Assembly (NCBI RefSeq): GCF_002283365.1
Contig: NZ_MQWD01000001.1
Span: 2,341,665-2,405,664, forward strand
Length of the DNA stretch: 64,000 nucleotides
Reading direction: 5' to 3'
Source: Rubrivirga marina
GTDB taxonomy: Bacteria > Bacteroidota > Rhodothermia > Rhodothermales > Rubricoccaceae
The notes below the pieces were generated by a model. That model saw only the letters and a program-made list of their open reading frames with translations, did not search any database and was not told the origin of the DNA. Positions within the stretch are counted from its first letter, which is position 1, and each line of letters starts with the position of its first letter. Shown here in pieces: positions 43,158-50,235 of the stretch. The position numbers were made by a program, and so were the translations under genes.

Positions 43158-44848
43158 CCCGCGGCCTCTCGGAGCAGGCCGAGTACGGCGTCGCGCTGCG
43201 CGAGGGTGAGGAGGAGCGCGAGGTCGTCGGGCCCGGCCCAGTCGAGGGCATGGCGTGTGCCGGCCGTCGGGTCGGCCTCGAAGGCGAGGGCCTCCTCGGG
43301 CACGCCGCGCTCGCGCAGGAGGTCGGCGAGGCGGGCCGGCGTCTCGCCCTCGGCGCGTCCGCGGAGGTAGCCGGGGATCTCCACGAGGACGTAGCGGTCG
43401 GCCCCGAGGCCGGCGAGGACGTCGCACATGGCCGCGAGGTCGGCGTCGGACCGGTCGCCGGCACTGCCGGTCATGACGAGGCGACGGCGGGCGGGGACGT
43501 GTTCCGCGAGGGACGCCAGCGCCTGGAGGCCGTGCGCGTTGTGGGCGTAGTCGACGAGGACCGTGGCGCCGCCGACGTCGAAGCGGTTGGCCCGGCCCGG
43601 GTTGTCGATGTCGTCGCTCCTGAACGACCGGAGGCCGGCCGCGATCGCGGCGTCGTCGAGGCCGAGCGCCTCGGCCAGCGCGGCGGCCGTGAGCGCGTTG
43701 CGGACGACGTGCCGGGCGGCCCCGCCGAGCGCGGCCGGGATGTCCGCGACGTCGCAGATGGGACGCCAGTCCACGTTGCCACGCAACGAGATCGCTCCGT
43801 CGACCACGGACGCTTGAAGCCGGCCCGGCGCCCCGGGATCGGGGGCGACCGCCGTCCACGCGATGCGCACGCCGCGTGCCTCGAGCGCCTCCCGGTGGCG
43901 GACGACGGCGGCCGTCGCCTCGGGCTCGTCGGCGGGCGCCACGAGCGTGCCCCTGGCCCCGAGGGCCTTCGCCACGACCAGCTTCGCCTCGGCGAGGGCG
44001 GGGACCGTCTCGACGCCGTAGTCGCCGAGGTGGTCGGCCGCGACGTTCGTGAGCGCCGCCGCCGTCACGAGCGGGACGGGCACCCCCCGCCGCAGCAGCC
44101 CCCCTCGCGCGGACTCGCAGACGGCCATGCTCACCCGCCCGTCTCGCATGACGGCGCGCGCGCCGAGCGGGCCCGAGAAGTCGCCGCGCTCGACGACCTC
44201 GTCGCCCACCGTCACGGCGTCCGTCGTCGAGAAGCCGACGGTGTGGCCGGCCGCGTGGCCCATCGCCGCCAAGAGCCGCACCGTCGTCGATTTGCCGTTG
44301 GTGCCCGTCACGAGCGCCGTCGGAATCGGGCCGACGGCGTCCCAGTCGACGGCGTCCGGGTCGGGGAGGGCGTCCGGGGCGAAGGTCTGCCCCCGCGCCC
44401 CGAGGCCGACGGTGAGGGCGTCGTCGTCCCAGACGAGCGGGACGCCGCGGCGCTCGGCGGCGGCGACGAGCGCCGCCAGCGGCGGGTCCGATTCCCTCCG
44501 GGCCTCCGCCTGAAGTCGGCCGACGGTCTCCCCGAGGTCGGGGGGCTCGCGGCCTTCGATCTCGGCGCGCGCGCGGGCCCACGCCGCCTCGTTCACCTCG
44601 GTCGCCGTGTAGAGGAGGTCGACGGGGGAGCCGAGGGCGAGCGAGAGTCCGCGGGGGAACGGGCGGACGACGAGCGGGGCGTCGGTCCAGCCCACGCCGT
44701 CGCAGAGGGCGCGGGCGTGCGTTCGCCAGCGTCGTTCGGCGTCGGGCCGAAGCGGCTCGGGCACGAGCACTTCGAGCGCGGCGCCGGGGCCGTCGAGGAG
44801 GAAGCCCGCGCCGGTCTGGCGTCGGCTGTCGATCGGGTCAGAAAGCAC
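43154..44848 (-). CDS. Orphan Mur-ligase-family protein, CphA-M-domain-like, no ATP-grasp domain
   Basis: The 564-residue protein has an N-terminal 170 residues of no recognised family, then a complete Mur-ligase core: P-loop G-T-N-G-K-S-T-T at residues 182-189, G-P-L-G-A-R-A-V-M-R-D, the A-R-G-G-L-L-R-R-G segment, T-N-V-A-A-D-H-L-G-D, R-N-A-L-T-A, N-P-G-R-A-N-R-F and D-Y-A-H-N-A-H-G. The A-R-G-G-L and A-D-H-L-G parts are closer to the Mur-like M domain of cyanophycin synthetase than to MurE or MurC. It lacks the ATP-grasp domain that adds Asp in CphA. It starts at a GTG 76 bases after cphA, so it is likely co-expressed. It probably ligates an amino acid to an Asp- or peptide-containing acceptor (inference). 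Confidence 0.85.
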   Translation of the reverse strand: MLSDPIDSRRQTGAGFLLDGPGAALEVLVPEPLRPDAERRWRTHARALCDGVGWTDAPLVVRPFPRGLSLALGSPVDLLYTATEVNEAAWARARAEIEGREPPDLGETVGRLQAEARRESDPPLAALVAAAERRGVPLVWDDDALTVGLGARGQTFAPDALPDPDAVDWDAVGPIPTALVTGTNGKSTTVRLLAAMGHAAGHTVGFSTTDAVTVGDEVVERGDFSGPLGARAVMRDGRVSMAVCESARGGLLRRGVPVPLVTAAALTNVAADHLGDYGVETVPALAEAKLVVAKALGARGTLVAPADEPEATAAVVRHREALEARGVRIAWTAVAPDPGAPGRLQASVVDGAISLRGNVDWRPICDVADIPAALGGAARHVVRNALTAAALAEALGLDDAAIAAGLRSFRSDDIDNPGRANRFDVGGATVLVDYAHNAHGLQALASLAEHVPARRRLVMTGSAGDRSDADLAAMCDVLAGLGADRYVLVEIPGYLRGRAEGETPARLADLLRERGVPEEALAFEADPTAGTRHALDWAGPDDLALLLTLAQRDAVLGLLREAAG

Positions 44849-44924
44849 GGGACAGGGTGCGCGGTACGAGGTACGTCGGATGGGGCGGGGTCCGGGACCT
44901 CGTACCCGGTACCCCGTGCCCGCA

Positions 44925-47783
44925 TCAGTCCGCCTCCTCGTCCGTCACGAGGTGGACGCCGCGGCGGTCGCGGACGAGGCGCTGGCCGCGGCTCACCTCG
45001 AACGCGGTGGGCTCGTCGCTGTCGTCCTCGTCGATCGGGCTCGTCACGCGGGGCGCGGGTGGGGCCGCCTCGGTGGGGCGGGGCGCAGGGGTCGCTTGCC
45101 CGTCGCCGGAGGCCGCGCCGAAGTGGATGATCTGGTCCCAGCACCGCTCTATGTGGTCTCCGAACACGACGACGAGGTCGCCCGGACCCGCTTGCCTGAG
45201 GGCGTGGAGGACGGCCGCCTCTTCCTCGGGGACCACGTCGATGGCGCCTTCGGCCACGCCCGCGTCGAGGAGGCAGCGGCGGAGCATCTCGGGGATCTCG
45301 GTCTCGCCGCGCCCCCGCAGCCGGTCGTCGCGCTTGCAGACGTAGTGGTCGAAGTGGCCGGCCGCCGCGCGCGCCATCGCGTCGACGTCCTCGTCGCGCC
45401 GGTCGCCGGGCGCCGCGAGGGCGAGGATCCGCCGGCCCTGCACGTCGAGCCGGTCCACCAGCGACGCCATCGCCTCGACGGCCGCCGGGTTGTGGGCGTA
45501 GTCGAGGATGACGCGGAAGGGGTGCCCGTCGAACACGTTGAGCCGGCCGGGCGCCTCGTAGAAGCTGGTCGAGAACGTCTGGAGGCCGTGGCGGATCTGG
45601 TCGAGCGTGAGCTCGACGGGCCCGTTGCCGAGCGCGTAGGCGATCCCCGCCGCGAACATCGCGTTCTGGACGTTGTGCGACGCTTTCCCGTCGATCGTCG
45701 CGGGGATGAGGTGGGTCCAGACGAGCGGGAGGTGCCGGCCGCCGTCGTGGATCGTGATCATCTCGCCCGCGATGCCGCGCTCCAGCACCACGGCCCGCCC
45801 GCCCTCGCGGACGTGCTCGCGGACGAGCGCGTGCTCGGCATTCATCGTCACGTAGCAGAGGTGCTCGGCGTCGGCGTGCTCGGCCATCGCCAGCACCCGC
45901 GGGTCGTCGGCGTTGAGGACGACGGTGTCGGTCGCGACCTCGATCGGGATCCGCTTGATCTCGGCGAGCTCGTCGAGCGTGTTGATCCGGCCCAGCCCGA
46001 GGTGGTCGGCCGAGACGTTGAGGCACGCGGCGACGTCGCAGCGGCGGACGCCGAGGCCGGCGCGGACGAGCCCGCCCCGGGCCACCTCCAGCACGGCCGC
46101 GTCGACCGACGGGTCGCGCAGGACGGTCCGCGCGCCGACGGGCCCTGTCATGTCGCCCTTCACCGAGAGCCGCCCGTCGACGAACACGCCGTCGGTGCTC
46201 GTCATGCCGGGCATGAACCCGGCCATCTGGAGGATGTGGGAGACCATCCGCGTCGTCGTCGTCTTCCCGTTCGTCCCGGTGACGATGGCGACGGGGATCC
46301 GCGACGGCGTGTTGGGCGGGAACAGCATGTCCATGACCGGCCCGGCCACGTCGCGCGGCGTCCCCTCGCTGGGCGCGACGTGCATCCGGAAGCCCGGCGC
46401 CGCGTTGACTTCGACGATGGCCCCGCCCACCTCGCGCCAGCTCTGGGTGATGTCGTCGGTCAAGAAGTCGACGCCGCCCACGTCGAGTCCGACGGCGCGG
46501 ACGGCGCGCTCGGCCATGTCGCGGTTGTCGGGGTGGACCACGTCGGTCAGGTCGATGGCCGTGCCGCCCGTCGAGAGGTTGGCCGTCGAGCGGAGGTAGA
46601 ACGTCTCGCCCTCCGGCAAGACCGTCTCGGCCGTGTAGCCGGCGCGCGCCAGGAGCCGCTCGGCCTGCGCGTCGAACTCCAGCCGGGTGAGCACCTTCTC
46701 GTGCCCCACGCCGCGCCGCGGGTCTTGGTTGACGATCTCGACCAGCTCCTCGATCGTGTGCTCGCCGTCGCCGACGACGTGCCCCGGCACGCGCTTGGCG
46801 ACCGCCACGAGGTGCCCGTTCACGACGAGCATCCGGTGGTCGAAGCCCGAGACGAAGCTCTCGACGAGCACGGCCCGGCTCGTCCCGTGCTTCTGGGCGT
46901 GCTCGAAGCCGGTCTCGACCTGGTCGGGCTCCGTCAGCCGGATCGAGACGCCGCGCCCGTGGTTCGCGTTGAGCGGCTTCGTCACGACGGGATACCCGAT
47001 CCGCCGCGCCGCGCGGACGGCGTCGGACGGCCCGTAGACGAGCTCCTGCTTGGGGACCGGCAGACCGAGCGACTCGAGGAGCGCCCGCGTGTCCTCCTTG
47101 TCGCTCGCGATCTCGACGGCGATGTGCTTCGTCTGGCCCGTGACCGTCGCCTGGATCCGCTGCTGGTAGGTCCCGTGGCCGAGCTGGACGAGCGAGTACT
47201 TGTTGAGCCGGATCCACGGGACGTCGCGCGCCTCGGCGGCGTCGATGATCGACTGGGTGCTCGGGCCGAACGCGAGCCGCTGGGCCCGCTTGATGAACGC
47301 GTCGCGCTCCTCCTCCCAGTCGTAGTCGGCCTCCTTCTCCTCGTCGATGAGGGCCTGGACGTCGTCCGGCAGGAGCCGGAGGATGATCCGCCGCGCGAGC
47401 TCCGAGGCCTCCAGGCCGACGTCCTTCTGCTGGTACTGGAAGACCATGTCGTACTCGCCCACGGCTCGGCCCGTCGAGCGCGTCTTGCCGAACGTCACGT
47501 CGTGGCCGGCGATGCCCTGGAGCTCGAGGGCGACGTGCTCCCAGACGTGGCCGAGCCAGGTCCCCTCGTCCTCGGTCATCCGCCGGATGAACCCACCGGG
47601 CTCGCGGTACGAGCACCCGTGCTCGTGGAGCCCGGGGAGCACCTCGCAGAGCCGGTCGACGAACCCGTCCAGCTTCTGCGTCGGGTAGTCCTCCAGCGGC
47701 CCGAGGTCGATGGTGTGGCGGATGACCGGGAAGTGGGCGTACTGGTTGGGACCGACGTAGACGTTGGTCGAGACGACGCGCAT
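44925..47783 (-). CDS. cphA: Cyanophycin synthetase
   Basis: A 952-residue enzyme with the three CphA domains: an N domain (residues 1-200, with W-E-H-V-A-L-E-L-Q), an ATP-grasp domain (about 210-490, with K-P-L-N-A-N-H-G-R-G-V-S) that adds Asp to the backbone, and a Mur-ligase-like domain. The last has P-loop G-T-N-G-K-T-T-T-T at 503-511, L-E-V-A-R-G-G-L, N-V-S-A-D-H-L-G and D-Y-A-H-N-P-A-A, and adds Arg to the Asp side chain. The product is the nitrogen-storage polymer multi-L-arginyl-poly-L-aspartate. It is longer than the usual 870-900 residues owing to a Pro/Ala/Asp-rich C-terminal tail of about 60 residues. It is the first gene of the minus-strand group. Confidence 0.96.
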   Translation of the reverse strand: MRVVSTNVYVGPNQYAHFPVIRHTIDLGPLEDYPTQKLDGFVDRLCEVLPGLHEHGCSYREPGGFIRRMTEDEGTWLGHVWEHVALELQGIAGHDVTFGKTRSTGRAVGEYDMVFQYQQKDVGLEASELARRIILRLLPDDVQALIDEEKEADYDWEEERDAFIKRAQRLAFGPSTQSIIDAAEARDVPWIRLNKYSLVQLGHGTYQQRIQATVTGQTKHIAVEIASDKEDTRALLESLGLPVPKQELVYGPSDAVRAARRIGYPVVTKPLNANHGRGVSIRLTEPDQVETGFEHAQKHGTSRAVLVESFVSGFDHRMLVVNGHLVAVAKRVPGHVVGDGEHTIEELVEIVNQDPRRGVGHEKVLTRLEFDAQAERLLARAGYTAETVLPEGETFYLRSTANLSTGGTAIDLTDVVHPDNRDMAERAVRAVGLDVGGVDFLTDDITQSWREVGGAIVEVNAAPGFRMHVAPSEGTPRDVAGPVMDMLFPPNTPSRIPVAIVTGTNGKTTTTRMVSHILQMAGFMPGMTSTDGVFVDGRLSVKGDMTGPVGARTVLRDPSVDAAVLEVARGGLVRAGLGVRRCDVAACLNVSADHLGLGRINTLDELAEIKRIPIEVATDTVVLNADDPRVLAMAEHADAEHLCYVTMNAEHALVREHVREGGRAVVLERGIAGEMITIHDGGRHLPLVWTHLIPATIDGKASHNVQNAMFAAGIAYALGNGPVELTLDQIRHGLQTFSTSFYEAPGRLNVFDGHPFRVILDYAHNPAAVEAMASLVDRLDVQGRRILALAAPGDRRDEDVDAMARAAAGHFDHYVCKRDDRLRGRGETEIPEMLRRCLLDAGVAEGAIDVVPEEEAAVLHALRQAGPGDLVVVFGDHIERCWDQIIHFGAASGDGQATPAPRPTEAAPPAPRVTSPIDEDDSDEPTAFEVSRGQRLVRDRRGVHLVTDEEAD

Positions 47784-47858
47784 GGGCGGGCGGGGCGAGG
47801 GGAGGCCAAAGGTGCCCTACGCTCGCTTCCCGCGCAAGCTCCGTGCGGCCGACCGGTT

Positions 47859-47888
47859 CCGCCTCGGCGGCCCGCCGGTCGAGGCGGG
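47859..47888. repeat. GC palindrome upstream of cphA
   Basis: CCGCCTCGG is followed by a modified inner part (CGGCCCGCCGGT) and CGAGGCGGG. The stem is imperfect. Located 76-105 bases upstream of the cphA start. Confidence 0.5.
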
Positions 47889-47902
47889 CGGGCCCAACCC
47901 GA

Positions 47903-47935
47903 ACGCCCCGCCCAGGCTAGACCCGGGCGGGGCGT
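47903..47935 (-). terminator. Strong hairpin, probable terminator of the 50177-48202 operon
   Basis: ACGCCCCGCCC (47903-47913) pairs perfectly with GGGCGGGGCGT (47925-47935) around an 11-base loop. Read on the minus strand the stem is followed by TCGGGTTGGG. A hairpin with the same core arms is found at 54805-54838. Confidence 0.5.
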
Positions 47936-48201
47936 GACGTGCCGGGAGTGTCCTGGCGCTCGTCAGGCCTGCCCTTCGCGTCCACGCATGCGGGGCGCGG
48001 GGGCCAGTCGGCGAGGTGCGGGCCGCGGCTGGGGGGAAGTCCGAACCGCCGCAAGCGGTGACGAGAAGGGAGGCCTCGAATCCTAGTCAAGACATGTGCC
48101 AAACCGGAGGCGCCCCTCGGGACACATCGGCGACCCGTTGGGAGGAGAAGGCGTCCGCCGTGCGCACGGCCTGCGGGTCCCGCGCACCGCGTGCGCACCC
48201 C

Positions 48202-48972
48202 CTAAAACGAGGCCCGAAGGCGGAGCCCGGTGCCCTCCTCGGCCGTTGTCACCGAGACGCGGCGGACGGGCTCCGGGCCGCCCGTCAGGAGCGCGTCGAG
48301 CATCGACGCCCCCCACACCACGGCCGCCCCGCGTACGAGCGCGCTGCTGAGCCGGTACCTCTGGTCGTACTCCTCGTAGAGCTGGGCGATGACCTCTTCA
48401 CCGGTCGCCTCGAGGTAGGCGTCGCGGGCCTCGGCACGGCGGAGGTCGGCGACGACGGTGGCGGCGCCACCGGCGAGGGCGAAGACGAAGCCTTTCGCGC
48501 GGTCGCCCTTGTAGAACTGGCCCCAGCCGGGGAGGATCATGGACCGCAGCGCACCGGCCGTCCGGCGGTCCTCGATCAGGACGTAGCGGAGCTCCGGGGG
48601 AGCGGCGCTCGCGCCGTCGGTCGAGGTCGTCGCGCGGACCTCGTCGAAGAACTCGACGGTCTTGGGCGAGACGAGGACGGGGTCGAGCGAGAGCGTGGGG
48701 TCGATGGAGAGCGCGGCCTCGAACTGGCGGCGGGCCTCCACGGGCTCGTCCTTGGCGTGGAGGAGGATGCCGAGCGTCGAGTGGACCGTCACGAGTTGGT
48801 CCGGCGAGAGCGCGTCGAAGCGGGAGAGGGCCTCGCGGGCGCGGTCCTCGGCCGTCTCGTAGTCGAACCGCGCGACGGCGGCCTCCATCGCGACCAGGAG
48901 GTCGGCCGGGGTCGTGCCGGGCTGTGCGGCGGCCGACGCCGCCATCATCAGAGCGAGCAGGAACGCCCTCAT
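48202..48972 (-). CDS. DUF5683-type protein with N-terminal helical repeat
   Basis: The 256-residue product begins with a signal peptide (M-R-A-F-L-L-A-L-M-M, cleavage after A-A-A-Q). A TPR-like helical region follows (A-R-E-A-L-S-R-F-D, L-G-I-L-L-H-A-K-D-E-P-V-E-A). The C-terminal half matches DUF5683, marked by I-L-P-G-W-G-Q-F-Y-K-G-D-R-A-K-G-F and later hydrophobic segments. Such proteins are envelope-associated and of unknown function. It overlaps the Kelch gene 3' end by four bases (ATGA), so both are translated from one message. Confidence 0.75.
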   Translation of the reverse strand: MRAFLLALMMAASAAAQPGTTPADLLVAMEAAVARFDYETAEDRAREALSRFDALSPDQLVTVHSTLGILLHAKDEPVEARRQFEAALSIDPTLSLDPVLVSPKTVEFFDEVRATTSTDGASAAPPELRYVLIEDRRTAGALRSMILPGWGQFYKGDRAKGFVFALAGGAATVVADLRRAEARDAYLEATGEEVIAQLYEEYDQRYRLSSALVRGAAVVWGASMLDALLTGGPEPVRRVSVTTAEEGTGLRLRASF

Positions 48973-50177
48973 CGCGCGACGGTGAGGGGAACGCTGACTG
49001 TGCCGTCGGGCCCGTCGAGGCGGACGACGTAGACGCCTGCAGGAACGCGGGCGCCCCAGGCCACGCGGGTGGGGCCCCCGCCCAGGTCGCCGTCGTGGAG
49101 CACGGCGACCTCGCGACCGAGCACGTCGAACACGGTCACACGGGCCGATCCAGGCCGACCGAGACGGAGTTCCAGCGTCGTGCCGGCCCGGCTCGGGTTG
49201 GGGCCGACGACGGCGATCGCCGGCGACGAGGCCGGGCCGTCCTCCGTCGGCACGTTGACGGGGAAGAGGGACAGCACGCGGACGGCGTCGAGCGCGCCCC
49301 CGAACGCGTCGGCGCCGCCGAGGACGTAGAGGGAGTCGCCGAGGACGGCGGCCACGGCGGCCTCGACGGGCTGAGGGAGCTGCGGCTGGGGCTCCCAGAC
49401 CCGGTCGATCCCCGCGATGAGCTCGTAGACGTTGGCGGTGACGACGTCGTTGTCGTCGCGCCCGCCGACCACCCAGATCGTCTCGCCATCCGTCGTTGCG
49501 GCGACGCCGCCGCGGGGGAACGGGAGCGGGTCGAGCGCCCGCATGAGGCCGGTCTCCGGGTCGAACTCGGTGGCCCGGCGGAGCGGCCCGACGGCGCTGA
49601 ACCCGCCGGCCGTGACGAGGAACCCGCCGCGCGCCACCATCCCGAAGCCCGCGCGCGGCGGGTCGAGGGTCCAGGGCGGCGTGAGCGCGGACCACGTGTC
49701 GCCGAACTTCTCGGCGCTCGCGAAGAGGACGCCGTCCGCTCCGGTCCCGCCCGTCACGTAGAGCGTGCCGTCGAGGACGGCCGCGCCCAGGCCCTCCCGG
49801 GGAGCCGGGAGGTCGGGGAGGGCCATCCACTCGTTCGCCGCCGGGTCGTAGGCCTCGACGCTGCTCAGCGGCTCGCCCTCAGGCCCCCGCCCTCCGACCA
49901 CGACGATCCGCCCGCCGAGGACGGCCGAGGCGGCAAACGAGCGGGCCACGCGCAGCGGGGAGAGCGTCGTCCACCCCTCGTCCGGGTCGAATGCCTCGAC
50001 GGTCGACAGGGCCTCGCCCGTCGTCGTCTGGCCGCCGATCACGACGATCCGCCCGTCGAGGACGACGCCAGTCGCGCCGGCGCGCGCCGTCGGCATGGGC
50101 GGCCCCTCGTCCCAGGTCTGGGCAGAGGCCGTGGCCACGAGGGCCAGGAGGAGGACGGGTGCGAACAAGGTGCGCAT
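48969..50177 (-). CDS. Kelch-repeat secreted protein with T9SS sorting domain
   Basis: The 402-residue protein has a signal peptide (cleavage after A-S-A-Q), about six Kelch blades (each with a G-G doublet preceded by V/Y-V-x-G-G, for example I-V-V-I-G-G-Q, I-V-V-V-G-G-R, L-Y-V-T-G-G-T) and a C-terminal type IX sorting domain (V-G-P-N-P-S-R-A-G, V-F-D-V-L-G-R-E-V, V-P-A-G-V-Y-V-V-R). A six-bladed propeller could bind sugars or act as a surface scaffold. A start at 50177 directly precedes the signal; the upstream extension is a 13-codon tail into the neighbouring hairpin. The DUF5683 gene overlaps its 3' end. Confidence 0.85.
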   Translation of the reverse strand: MRTLFAPVLLLALVATASAQTWDEGPPMPTARAGATGVVLDGRIVVIGGQTTTGEALSTVEAFDPDEGWTTLSPLRVARSFAASAVLGGRIVVVGGRGPEGEPLSSVEAYDPAANEWMALPDLPAPREGLGAAVLDGTLYVTGGTGADGVLFASAEKFGDTWSALTPPWTLDPPRAGFGMVARGGFLVTAGGFSAVGPLRRATEFDPETGLMRALDPLPFPRGGVAATTDGETIWVVGGRDDNDVVTANVYELIAGIDRVWEPQPQLPQPVEAAVAAVLGDSLYVLGGADAFGGALDAVRVLSLFPVNVPTEDGPASSPAIAVVGPNPSRAGTTLELRLGRPGSARVTVFDVLGREVAVLHDGDLGGGPTRVAWGARVPAGVYVVRLDGPDGTVSVPLTVAR

Positions 50178-50201
50178 CGCGCAGGAGGATAGGCAGATCT
50201 G

Positions 50202-50235
50202 AGACGGATCGGACAAAGGGCGTACCGATCCGTCT
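50202..50235 (-). terminator. Hairpin overlapping the kinase stop codon
   Basis: AGACGGATCGG (50202-50212) pairs perfectly with CCGATCCGTCT (50225-50235) over a 12-base loop. The stem includes part of the kinase stop codon region, so it probably ends the kinase operon before the Kelch gene's start. Confidence 0.6.

Larger units (their letters stand above)
47784..48201. other. Gene-free spacer upstream of cphA, rich in hairpins
   Basis: No open frame in these 418 bases has protein-like composition. It holds a GC palindrome (47859-47888), a strong 11-bp hairpin (47903-47935), and further self-complementary stretches such as ACCGC-n-GCGGT near 48046-48060 and GCCGTGCGCACGGC near 48157-48170. 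It may carry the 3' end of the upstream minus-strand operon and the cphA promoter, or an unrecognised structured RNA. A CACCTTTGG stretch (minus strand, 47806-47814) could be the cphA promoter box. Confidence 0.4.

Noticed and set aside
44880-48086. 1068-codon plus-strand frame opposite cphA
   Set aside because: Mirror of the cphA codons; no recognisable domain.
48070-48090. TCGAATCC stretch resembling a tRNA T-loop
   Set aside because: No acceptor, D or anticodon arms can be folded around it.
48030-48100. GGAAGTCCG-like stretch suggestive of RNase P RNA
   Set aside because: Only a short match; the P4 helix, long-range pairings and the ACAGAA-type end are missing.
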